Positions 30,253 through 38,260 of a stretch of DNA of 64,000 bases are shown here, piece by piece. The stretch lies in the NCBI GenBank assembly GCA_029263395.1, contig JAJCXO010000274.1, positions 1 through 64,000 on the forward strand, written 5' to 3'. This DNA is from Acidobacteriota bacterium. Lineage in GTDB: Bacteria; Acidobacteriota; Thermoanaerobaculia; Multivoradales; J023. Position 1 is the stretch's first letter; every line of letters starts with the position of its first letter. Both the position numbers and the translations under genes were made by a program. A model generated the notes under the pieces. The model ran no database searches and was not told the DNA's origin. It saw only the letters and a program-made list of their open reading frames with translations.

Positions 30253-30492
30253 ATGAAGAAGATCACATTAGACCTCGATGCCCTCGAGGTCGAATCGTTC
30301 GAGACGACGCCAGCCGGCGACAACGAAGAAGCCGGAACGGTGTTCGGATACGGTTCGTGTCCGTCCTGTCCGACCTGTGGCGCCTACACCTGTGACGCCA
30401 CCTGTGCCGAGTCGTGCGGTCAGCCCTTCACGACTTGCAGCTGCCCGGTCCGCGAATGTGTAGAAACGTTGGGCGGCACCTGCTCGCCCTGA
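30253..30492 (+). CDS. lanA: Class I lanthipeptide-like precursor peptide
   Basis: A 79-residue precursor with AGGAG upstream. The leader (about residues 1-30) contains LDLDALEVESFETT, matching the FxLD/LxVESFET-type leader motif of class I lanthipeptide and thiopeptide precursors. The core (about 31-79) has ten Cys (36, 39, 42, 47, 51, 55, 62, 64, 69, 77), and nine of them are directly preceded by Ser or Thr. These S/T-C dyads could supply both dehydration sites and ring thiols. No GG cleavage site is clear, and the junction may be AGTVFGYG. It sits between lanC and the exporter, so it is the obvious substrate. Ring pattern unknown. Confidence 0.9.
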   Translation: MKKITLDLDALEVESFETTPAGDNEEAGTVFGYGSCPSCPTCGAYTCDATCAESCGQPFTTCSCPVRECVETLGGTCSP

Positions 30493-30566
30493 TTCTCACT
30501 CACATTTGAGCAACTAGCTTCGCGATCGGCGTGTCTCTCCTCGAATTGTCGTTTCTATTGAGTTTC

Positions 30567-30624
30567 CTTGAAGACCAGTTTTCTAAAGAAGTTCCTTGAA
30601 GACCTGTTCTCTGAAGACCAGTTT
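30567..30624. repeat. Imperfect direct repeats between precursor and exporter genes
   Basis: The motif (T)TGAAGACC(A/T)GTT occurs three times (30567, 30595 and 30611) in the 170-bp gap before the ABC transporter gene. No terminator is seen after the precursor gene, so the exporter may be co-transcribed. Confidence 0.6.
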
Positions 30625-30662
30625 TTCACCCTAAACCTTGCCACACCAAACTGTGCCACACG

Positions 30663-32471
30663 ATGAGCGGCAACCGTACCCCTAGTTTACGCCAGTCGGT
30701 GACGTTCTTTGCGCGTTTGGTGCAGTTGATCCGTCCCTATTGGGTGCCGCTGATCAAAAGTATGGTGCTCGGCTTGGCCACTGGCTTGGTGGGGGTGGCG
30801 ATCCCCTATGTCACTAAGCTGCTGATCGACGAAGTGTACCCGTCACAAAATGTGACCTTGATGCACTTGCTGGTGGGCGGTTTGATGGTGCTGCATTTGG
30901 TCTCCACCGGCCTAGGGGCGGTGCGTGGTTTTTACAGCCTTTATGTCCACGCCCGCCTCAGCAACATCACCCGTTTGATGTTCTTTAATCATCTCCAGCA
31001 TCTGAAGATGCGTTTCTTCGAAGGCCATCAGGTTGGTGAGATCCAGAGCCGATTCCAAGATGTCACCAACGGTATCGGTGCCATCTCGCGGGTCTTCGAG
31101 GCAGTGTTCATTCACGGCATTTATCTGGTCCTGGTGCCGCCTCTACTGTTTCTGTTGGATTGGCGCTTGGCGTTTTTGGCCCTAGGCTCGTCGCCGGTTG
31201 TAGTGGTGATCACGGTCATGGCGGCGCGGTTTCAACGCCAGTATTGGCGCCGCAGCTCGGAAGCGTCTGCAGATCTGGATGCTTACCAGGTCGAGGTCCT
31301 GAGCCACATTCGGACCTATAAGGGGATGGGGCTCGAGCACAAGGTTTACGGTGAGGCTCGCGGGCGGGTGGTGCGGGCTACCGAAACGCGGTTGAAGGCC
31401 GGCGGTCTGGCCCATTGTCTGGGTGGCCTCACCGAGGGGATCAAGGCTGTCAACACCGGCGCGCTGTCCTGGCTCGGTTGGACGCTGATCCTCGGCAATC
31501 AGATGACCCTCGGCGACTTTATTGCGTTTACCTTCTATATCAATCTGTTGTACCAGCCGATGTTTGCGCTGGTGAAGTTGTTTTCTGAGCTGCAGCAATC
31601 TGCCGTCCACCTCAGTCGTATGTTCGAGTATCTCGATTGTCCGGTAGAGCAGGATCCCAATCAGGCCTACGAGCCGCCGCCGCCGATCACTCGGCCGTTG
31701 GCTGGCGCCTTCTCTCTCCGCAACGTGTCGTTCGCGTACCGCGACGATCAACCGGTGCTGCAGCAAGTGGAGCTCGAGATCGAAGCCGGCTCTGTGATTG
31801 CTGTGGTCGGACCGAGCGGCTCCGGTAAGACCACCTTGCTGCGCCTGTTTTCAGCCCTGGACGAGCCTGATGTCGGGACGGTCCGGGTTGACGGCGTCCC
31901 GCTGCGCGAGTTCCCCCTGTCGGAGCTCAGGCGACAGATTGCTGTTGTCTGGCAGGAGGTTGGTCTGATCGAGGGTACTTTGTGGGACAATCTCACTCTA
32001 GGTGCCTCGTCGCCATCCGCCGAGCGGGTTGATGCCACGGTACGTCTGTGTGGCTTGGATGACATCGTCGCCGAGTTTCCCGAGCATTATCAGACTCGGG
32101 TCGCGGAAGGTGGTGCCAGCTTGTCCGCTGGTCAGCAGCAGCGTCTGGCAATGGCTCGCGCCCTGCTATGTGGCAACCCGATTCTGTTGCTCGACGAAGC
32201 GACAGCCAACGTTGATGTCGAGACCGAGACGCGTATCCTGCGGGATATTTTTGCGCATCGCCAGCGGCAGACCATCATTTATGTCACCCACCGTCTAGCG
32301 GCGGCGGCGTTGGCTGATCGGATTGTGGTGATGGAGAGCGGGCGCCTGGCCGGTTTCGGACCTCATCGCGACCTGATCGAATCTTGTGCGACGTACCAGC
32401 GGATGTATCGGGCGTCCAACACCAGCGTTATTGGTTCGTCGCTGCGTGTCGTGCCAAGGAGCGGCGTATGA
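30663..32471 (+). CDS. ABC exporter (fused permease-ATPase) of the RiPP cluster
   Basis: A 602-residue half-transporter: six predicted membrane helices in residues about 25-310, then a nucleotide-binding domain with Walker A GPSGSGKT, Q-loop region VVWQEVGLIEGTLWDN, signature LSAGQQQR, Walker B ILLLDEAT and the switch His in YVTHR. It has no N-terminal C39 peptidase domain, so unlike bifunctional LanT it cannot cleave the leader; the subtilisin-like gene downstream could. It probably exports the modified peptide across the inner membrane. The HlyD-like gene overlaps its stop codon by 4 bp. Confidence 0.92.
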   Translation: MSGNRTPSLRQSVTFFARLVQLIRPYWVPLIKSMVLGLATGLVGVAIPYVTKLLIDEVYPSQNVTLMHLLVGGLMVLHLVSTGLGAVRGFYSLYVHARLSNITRLMFFNHLQHLKMRFFEGHQVGEIQSRFQDVTNGIGAISRVFEAVFIHGIYLVLVPPLLFLLDWRLAFLALGSSPVVVVITVMAARFQRQYWRRSSEASADLDAYQVEVLSHIRTYKGMGLEHKVYGEARGRVVRATETRLKAGGLAHCLGGLTEGIKAVNTGALSWLGWTLILGNQMTLGDFIAFTFYINLLYQPMFALVKLFSELQQSAVHLSRMFEYLDCPVEQDPNQAYEPPPPITRPLAGAFSLRNVSFAYRDDQPVLQQVELEIEAGSVIAVVGPSGSGKTTLLRLFSALDEPDVGTVRVDGVPLREFPLSELRRQIAVVWQEVGLIEGTLWDNLTLGASSPSAERVDATVRLCGLDDIVAEFPEHYQTRVAEGGASLSAGQQQRLAMARALLCGNPILLLDEATANVDVETETRILRDIFAHRQRQTIIYVTHRLAAAALADRIVVMESGRLAGFGPHRDLIESCATYQRMYRASNTSVIGSSLRVVPRSGV

Positions 32472-33343
32472 GCTCGGTCCTGCGGTTGCCTGAGATACAT
32501 GATCAACCGAGTCTAGGCAGCCGGTTGGCGGGTTGGGCGGTGAGCGTTACTTTGATTTGCTTGGTAATGTTGGCCGGCTCCACCGTTGCCGCCCTCTTTG
32601 GCATTACGCTCGATGTCGGGGTGGATGCTCGCGGCGTGCTCGAGATGCAGACTGTGTGGCCGGTGCGCAGTCCGGTCGCAGGCGTCTTGGAGGAGATGCG
32701 GGTGGCGAGCGGTGAACGCGTGGTTCGCGGCCAAGTATTGGCGCGCCTCGACAGCTTCGAGCTCGCGACGGGTTTGGAACGGCTACAGCTCGAAGCGTCG
32801 ATCAAGCGCCATAGCCGCGACGGTAGTCGCAGCGATCTCGAGATGCTCGATCAACAGATTCGTGCGACTGAGGCTGAGCTCGATCGACATCTTCTGGTCG
32901 GTGCGGGTGGCGGGGTTGTGGTCACTGAAGAGCTCGACGAGCTTGTGGGTTCGCGGGTCAGTGCTGGCGAGTTGTTGTTCGAGGTCGCCTCTCCAGATCG
33001 TTGGCAGGCGGAGCTGTTGGTGATCGAGCGTGATATTCATCTCCTCCGCAACGGGGATCCGGTGAAGGTGGTGGTGCCCGCTGTCGCGTCCCTCGAGACT
33101 TGGCAGAATTTGATCTTTCCTGGCCGGGTTACCTTTATCGGCTCGGATCCGATCCGGGATCGACCGGAGGCCCGATGTTTCTACCGAGTGTTTGCCGACC
33201 TCGACCCAGCGGGCGTCAGTCCGCGACATCTCGAACGTTTCAAGCGTGGTATGTCGGTGGAAGCCCGTGTCGTGACGCGCTCGGCGCGGGCGATCGACCT
33301 GCTGACGCGCCACCTATTTCGTAGCAGTGGGAGGTTGGGATGA
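32468..33343 (+). CDS. HlyD-like membrane-fusion/adaptor protein
   Basis: A 291-residue protein starting at ATG 32468 (AAGGAG upstream), overlapping the transporter stop. One membrane segment lies at residues about 25-50 (VSVTLICLVMLAGSTVAALFG). It is followed by a lipoyl-like half-motif (VWPVRSPVAGVLEEMRVASGERVVRGQVLARLDS), a helical hairpin, and a second beta-barrel half (GGGVVVTEELDELVGSRVSAGELLFEVASP). This is the membrane-fusion-protein pattern of type I secretion and peptide export. It would link the ABC exporter to the outer membrane of a diderm cell. No TolC-like gene is in the window. Confidence 0.88.
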   Translation: MSSVLRLPEIHDQPSLGSRLAGWAVSVTLICLVMLAGSTVAALFGITLDVGVDARGVLEMQTVWPVRSPVAGVLEEMRVASGERVVRGQVLARLDSFELATGLERLQLEASIKRHSRDGSRSDLEMLDQQIRATEAELDRHLLVGAGGGVVVTEELDELVGSRVSAGELLFEVASPDRWQAELLVIERDIHLLRNGDPVKVVVPAVASLETWQNLIFPGRVTFIGSDPIRDRPEARCFYRVFADLDPAGVSPRHLERFKRGMSVEARVVTRSARAIDLLTRHLFRSSGRLG

Positions 33344-34137
33344 GCGGGTTACCCTTCGTCGGCGAAGCAAGGAGCATCACGTTCAACCCTGGTAGCGTCT
33401 CTCTGGCTGCTCGGTTTGAGGCTGCCACCGGCGATGGCGTGCGAATCGGCGTTATCGACAGCGGGCGCGATCCGCGGTGGGAAGAACCTCGGATTCGTCC
33501 TGGGATCGGACTGGTGGCGCCGCGTGGTTTTGCCCTCTCGCGCTCGCTCGACGACGGGGACCGTATCGGTCACGGTACCTCCTGTGCTGACCTGATTCTG
33601 AGGCTGGCGCCAGGGGCGAGGATCTATCCGATCAAAGTGTTCCACCGTCGCCTCGAGACCTCGATCGAAGTTCTGGTGGAGGCCATTCGATGGGCGGTAG
33701 CTCAGGGCCTGCACCTCATCAATCTCAGCCTTGGGACGCATCAGGCGCGGGCGCTGCGTCCGCTGTATGAGGCCTGTGAGTTTGCACATCAGGAAGGTGT
33801 GATCGTGGTCTCGGCGTTTCGTCATTGGGGCGGTACCGCACGTGGTGCTAGTTATCCCGCGGTATTCGACCATGTCATCGGAGTAGAGGCCGGACCGTGG
33901 GATCAGGAGTTTGCGGTGCGGCAAGGGCATGCTGTCGAGTGTGTCGTCCGCGGTCGCTGTCGTGCGCGTTGCCTGGACGGTGTCATGCGGACTCGCACCG
34001 GTTCCAGCTTTGCCGCTCCGCAGGTCACGGCCTTCGTCGCCCGCTTACTCGAAGCCCACCCCGGCGTCGATCTCGACCGCATCCGCCGGTTGCTGGCCGA
34101 GGTTGCTGACACCAGCCTTTCGATCGGAGACGGATAA
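33340..34137 (+). CDS. Subtilisin-like (S8) serine protease, candidate leader peptidase
   Basis: A 265-residue S8-family protease without a signal peptide. The triad is Asp 40 (GVIDSG), His 78 (GHGTSCAD) and Ser 223 (TGSSFAAPQV). In the place of the usual AAGN oxyanion segment it reads VVSAFRHWGG (about 157-165), so the oxyanion-hole Asn is apparently replaced. Because the exporter lacks a peptidase domain and the gene overlaps the HlyD-like stop, leader removal in the cytoplasm (LanP-like role) is the best guess. Loss of the Asn could mean reduced activity or use of another group. The 3' end runs into a 17-bp triplication. Confidence 0.85.
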   Translation: MSGLPFVGEARSITFNPGSVSLAARFEAATGDGVRIGVIDSGRDPRWEEPRIRPGIGLVAPRGFALSRSLDDGDRIGHGTSCADLILRLAPGARIYPIKVFHRRLETSIEVLVEAIRWAVAQGLHLINLSLGTHQARALRPLYEACEFAHQEGVIVVSAFRHWGGTARGASYPAVFDHVIGVEAGPWDQEFAVRQGHAVECVVRGRCRARCLDGVMRTRTGSSFAAPQVTAFVARLLEAHPGVDLDRIRRLLAEVADTSLSIGDG

Positions 34138-34187
34138 TGACTACGGTGTCGATATGAACGCGGTGACAATATGATCACGGTGTCGAT
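34137..34187. repeat. 17-bp tandem triplication at the protease/DinB junction
   Basis: Three adjacent 17-bp units (34137-34153, 34154-34170, 34171-34187) each start with ATGA and share ATGA-N-(A/G)-CGGTG. Because 17 is not a multiple of three, the three ATGs are in different frames. The third is the start of the DinB-like gene and the first overlaps the protease stop. Confidence 0.85.
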
Positions 34188-34686
34188 TTTGTTCCAACGC
34201 CTGGCGGCCAACCGTCAGTGCACCTTGAACTTTATTATTTACCTGGAGGCTCTCGCCCGTCATGACGCTGCGGTGGCTGCCAAAACATACGCCGTTGCCG
34301 AGGCCAGAATCCTGCATGCTCAACCGCTTGACCGGGGGGGAAACTACCGTGGCCACATCGGCTGGCACCTCATGCACATTGCCGCCAATGAAGATGCCTC
34401 GTTTGGGTTGACCGATCGAGACACTGCTTGGTTGCGGTATCAACATGGGCAGTCACGGAGCGTTGCGACGCCTCCCCTGATTGGGATTCGACAAGCCCTA
34501 GAGACTTCGCGAGCAGGTCTTCTGACGTTGGCCCGCAACTGGGACGACGAGTTGCTTGCCGCCGTCCCGCCCGAGCGCCAGGCCACCGGTATGACCTACC
34601 GAGAGCATCTCGACTCTCTCGCCTGGCACGAGGCTTATCATCTCAACGAATGCAACGAGCTCCTACGAGCCCAGTTTGTCGAATAG
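34171..34686 (+). CDS. DinB-like four-helix protein
   Basis: A 171-residue predicted DinB/YfiT-superfamily protein. The metal-site histidines can be seen in HIGWHLMHIAANED (residues about 67-80) and LAWHEAYHLNE (about 150-160), the usual HxxxH-type placement. This superfamily includes thiol-dependent S-transferases and many proteins of unknown role. It lies 33 bp after the protease gene in the same direction and may be the last gene of the RiPP cluster, where a thiol-related tailoring or immunity function is conceivable. The start depends on which repeat-borne ATG is used. No strong Shine-Dalgarno is seen. Confidence 0.75.
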   Translation: MITVSILFQRLAANRQCTLNFIIYLEALARHDAAVAAKTYAVAEARILHAQPLDRGGNYRGHIGWHLMHIAANEDASFGLTDRDTAWLRYQHGQSRSVATPPLIGIRQALETSRAGLLTLARNWDDELLAAVPPERQATGMTYREHLDSLAWHEAYHLNECNELLRAQFVE

Positions 34687-34705
34687 AGCGTGTCGAGACA
34701 CCCTG

Positions 34706-37700
34706 TTACCGCCAACTGCCGGTGATCTGAAACGCGGCCCAGTGGTTCGGCGGGGAAGCGTCGATGAAGACCGACTCACCGTCTGCGTTCGGCACTTGGA
34801 TCGGATGTTCGATCAGCTCGACTTGGGCTGCCTGCAAGGCGTCAACCTTGGAGAGTCCGGCTTGCAGATGACGGTAAAACCGTACCATCAATTCGGCGGT
34901 CATCTCGTCCTCGACCGGCCACAGAGTCGAGACGACGGAGCGTGCACCGGCATATTGAAAGGCTCGGGTCAGGCCGATGAGACCCTCACCACCCTGCTCA
35001 TTGCCGAGGCCGGATTCGCATGTGGAAAGTACAACCAAGTCAGCATTCAGGCGCATGCCTTCGAAGATCTCCCAGGCCTGGAGGAGACCGTTGCCTCGTG
35101 TCGGGCCCAGCTTCCTGGGGGCGGTGAGGACAAGACCGGAGTCGAGCGGGAAACGCTGATCGAGCAGACCGTGGGTAGCAAAATGGAGTATGCGGGCTTG
35201 GTGACTGAAAGCCTTGACGTGTTCTTCGGTGGCCTGTGCGCCGAGAAAGATGCGAGCCCGATCGCTCGGGAACATTTCGGCGATGCGTTCGATTTCCAAC
35301 CGTGACGACGGCAGAGGCTCGAGCTCACGATTGACCAAAGAGCGCTGGCGAGTGGGTACCTCGGGGTCTGGGTCGGGGGTGTAGATCGGGTCACCAAAAG
35401 CCGCGAGCAGCAGGCCGGCGCTGGCTGGAGGTGAAGGCCGGCGGCGTTCCAGCTGAGCGTAAACGGTGGCAGAGAGCGCCAAATGGATGGGGCGCCACTG
35501 GGCCAGGAACAGGTCTTCGATGACTGTTTTTCCCGGTCGAGTTGGTACGTCGAGTCGGCGCTTTTCACGGACGAGGGCGGCGAAGGGTAGCAGGTGGAGA
35601 GGCCCATCCGCGACGATCAGAATTCGTCGGTTGGCGTCGATCAACGCCTCAGCCGGCTGAATCAGGTGTCGATACAGCCGTTTGCCGACAGTGGCGATTT
35701 CTGTCGAAAGATCAGTCGACTGGATGAGGCGCCTGAACAACTCGATCTCGCGGCGTAACTCGTCCACTCCGAGAGGTAGAACTATTCCCTTGAAGGTCTC
35801 CGTGGTCACCACAAACAGGTCGGTCTGAGATTTCCCGACGCTGTAAGACAGCATGATAGTGCCCGGATCGAGAGCTTGTTGAACACCCTCGAGATCCAGC
35901 GGCTGGGGGTAGCGCAGCGCCGCCAGCTGCGGCGACGTACCGACAACTTCGCGGGCGATGTCGTCACGTTCCTGACGCAGCTGGCGCAGCTTGCTGAGCA
36001 GTTTGTCGATCGCTTCGCCATCATCTGTCGGCGATAGCGATGAGAGTTTCTGTTGGGTCCGGTCGTAGAGCACGGCGTTGCTTCGCCGTCTAGATTCCAG
36101 GTCTGCCGGGACATCCATCGAAAACACCAAGTCACGCTCAGCGAGCATCTCCAGGAAGCTCCGTGCCCGCGAGCGCTCCAGGACGCCGAAGGCCTCCGCT
36201 GCCCGGCCTTGCGACAGGTGGAGCTCGATCAGGTGTCGATACGAGCTGCCGTGGGTCGCTCGGAAGTCACCCTTGATTTCTGGCGAACCCCCGAGATTGC
36301 CCATCTGGATATCGAGAGTCGCCAGCGACTGCTCGAAGTAGCGCCGAGCGGAGTCCAAGTCGCCGCGCTCTCTGGCCAGTACTCCCAGGCTATTGAGAGT
36401 GTCGACAGCCTCGAGCCCGCGGGGAGCGATCTGTTGAGCGATGTTCAAGGCACGTTCGTAATAGTCCCTTGCCTCCGGGTGATTGCGCTGCCAGGCGATA
36501 TCACCCATGTAACGCAAGCTGTCAGCTTCTAGCAGGCTGTCGGGCGCTCGGCGTTGGCGGATCTCGAGGGCTAGGCGATGGTAACGTTCTGCCTGGATGA
36601 GGTCGCCGCGATCTGCGAGCACCCCGCCTAGACTAGTGAGGCAGGCTGCAACATCGAGGCTGTTGGGCGCCAGTTGTATCTGCAGCTGGAGAGCATCTTC
36701 GAAATGGGTCTGGGCCTGATGGAACTGTCCTCGAAGGCGGGCGACAATTCCCAGATTTATCAGCGTTGCGGCGATATCGAGGCTGTCGGGAGCCAGTTGT
36801 TGACGCAGCTCAAGGGATTGTTGGTAGTAGTCCCGCGCTAGCTCGAGGTCGCCACGGATGCGGGCCACCACCCCCAGGTTGTTGAGGCTGGCAGCAGCGT
36901 CGAGACTGTTAGGGGCGAGGCGACGCCGTATCTCGAAAGCTTGTTGGAGATAAGCTTCGGACAGCGCCAGCTCACCGCGATGCCACGCCGTCACCCCCAG
37001 GTTGTTGAGACTGAGAGCAACATCGAGGCTGCCGGGAGCAAGCTTCTCTCGCAGCGCGAGAGTCAGGAGGTAACGCTCTTCGGCGAGGACCAAGTCGCCT
37101 CGGGTCCAAGCCAGGTTGCCCATGTTCATCCAGCTGGCAGCGATCTCGAGGCTATCGGGGGCAAGCTCTTGGCGTATCTCGATGGCCTTCTGTTGGAAAT
37201 CTTCGGCCAAGTCGAGATCACCGCGTTGCCAGGCCACGAGCCCCAGGTTGTTGAAGCTGGCAGCGACGTGGACGCTGCCTGGGGCGAGCTGGCGACGGAT
37301 ATCGAGAGCACAGTGATAGAGCTTGGATGCGTCGCCGAGCTCGCCGCGATACCAGGCCACCGTTCCCAGGTTGTTGATGCTGTCAGCAAGCTCGAGGCTA
37401 CCGGGAGCAAGAGCCAGTTGGAGGTTGCGACTGGCTTCGAAGTGATCTGTAGCCAAGTCAAGCTTACCCTGGCGAAGGGCCAAACGTCCCAGTTGGTAAC
37501 GGCTACTGGCGATCCCGAGGCCTCCTGGCCAGGTTTGCTGACGCACTTGCAGCGCCGAGCGCAGTGCAACTGCTGCTTGCTCGAACTGGTTCTGACGCGC
37601 AAACGTGCCAGCAATAGCGTTCCAGATCGCCACCGTCGACGTCGGCTCGCTGGCTTCTGCCAGCGCTGATTCCAACGCGGCTTGGGATCTCTCCCAGTGT

Positions 37701-38260
37701 TGAGATTGCGCCCAGGCCTGGCCGATTTTCAGCAGCATCCAGCAACGCAAGAGCTGATGTTGGTCGCCCGGTATCTGGCTCAGCAGATTTTGCCAGACGG
37801 CGATACCCGATTCGACCTTGCCGTCGGCCAACGTGTTGGCGCCGCGCTCGTAGAGCCTCACCAATTCGGCGGCGAATTGTGGACGGACGTCCACGCTCCA
37901 GCTGCCGACCGGCACTTGAATGGTAAAGCCTGCTGGGTGCCCGTCGCGTTGGCCGATCAACGACAACTGACCACGGGGAGCCTGCTCCGTGAGCAGCCAG
38001 AGCCAATCGAAGATGGACGAGATTTTGCCCTCAGCTGCTGCGGTCAAGGGTGTTGCAGGATGTTGCCAGGCAACGAGCAAGTCTTTCGGGTGCAGTCCGG
38101 CGTGAGCCAGCGCCGACTCCGGTTCGACGGCCGACACCCACACCCCGACGGGGGGTGGCTGCGGGACTGTGGTGGTGCGGACGGGGGATGCCGCGCCAAC
38201 CAAGAGCAGCGCAGCCAGTGTGATCAAAAACCAGGGTCGGTGATTAGCTTCGTTCATCAC
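34706..38260 (-). CDS. Exported PDZ-like/TPR/CHAT-domain protein
   Basis: A 1184-residue protein. A signal or anchor segment at residues 9-27 (PWFLITLAALLLVGAAS) is followed by a short PDZ-like stretch (VSAVEPESALAHAGLHPKDLLVAW). About a dozen 42-residue TPRs follow (repeating RGDL.LA..YY.Q.LE.R..LAPDSLD.A..LNNLG). The C-terminal CHAT domain (caspase-like protease fold) has the predicted catalytic His in ILHFATHGLLD and Cys in VVLSTCESGLG, then GGEGLIGLTRAFQYAGARSVV. Its start overlaps the end of the FecR-like gene by 17 bp, so kinase-FecR-CHAT is one operon. CHAT proteins often act as induced proteases in signalling or cell death; the target here is unknown. Confidence 0.9.
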   Translation of the reverse strand: MMNEANHRPWFLITLAALLLVGAASPVRTTTVPQPPPVGVWVSAVEPESALAHAGLHPKDLLVAWQHPATPLTAAAEGKISSIFDWLWLLTEQAPRGQLSLIGQRDGHPAGFTIQVPVGSWSVDVRPQFAAELVRLYERGANTLADGKVESGIAVWQNLLSQIPGDQHQLLRCWMLLKIGQAWAQSQHWERSQAALESALAEASEPTSTVAIWNAIAGTFARQNQFEQAAVALRSALQVRQQTWPGGLGIASSRYQLGRLALRQGKLDLATDHFEASRNLQLALAPGSLELADSINNLGTVAWYRGELGDASKLYHCALDIRRQLAPGSVHVAASFNNLGLVAWQRGDLDLAEDFQQKAIEIRQELAPDSLEIAASWMNMGNLAWTRGDLVLAEERYLLTLALREKLAPGSLDVALSLNNLGVTAWHRGELALSEAYLQQAFEIRRRLAPNSLDAAASLNNLGVVARIRGDLELARDYYQQSLELRQQLAPDSLDIAATLINLGIVARLRGQFHQAQTHFEDALQLQIQLAPNSLDVAACLTSLGGVLADRGDLIQAERYHRLALEIRQRRAPDSLLEADSLRYMGDIAWQRNHPEARDYYERALNIAQQIAPRGLEAVDTLNSLGVLARERGDLDSARRYFEQSLATLDIQMGNLGGSPEIKGDFRATHGSSYRHLIELHLSQGRAAEAFGVLERSRARSFLEMLAERDLVFSMDVPADLESRRRSNAVLYDRTQQKLSSLSPTDDGEAIDKLLSKLRQLRQERDDIAREVVGTSPQLAALRYPQPLDLEGVQQALDPGTIMLSYSVGKSQTDLFVVTTETFKGIVLPLGVDELRREIELFRRLIQSTDLSTEIATVGKRLYRHLIQPAEALIDANRRILIVADGPLHLLPFAALVREKRRLDVPTRPGKTVIEDLFLAQWRPIHLALSATVYAQLERRRPSPPASAGLLLAAFGDPIYTPDPDPEVPTRQRSLVNRELEPLPSSRLEIERIAEMFPSDRARIFLGAQATEEHVKAFSHQARILHFATHGLLDQRFPLDSGLVLTAPRKLGPTRGNGLLQAWEIFEGMRLNADLVVLSTCESGLGNEQGGEGLIGLTRAFQYAGARSVVSTLWPVEDEMTAELMVRFYRHLQAGLSKVDALQAAQVELIEHPIQVPNADGESVFIDASPPNHWAAFQITGSWR

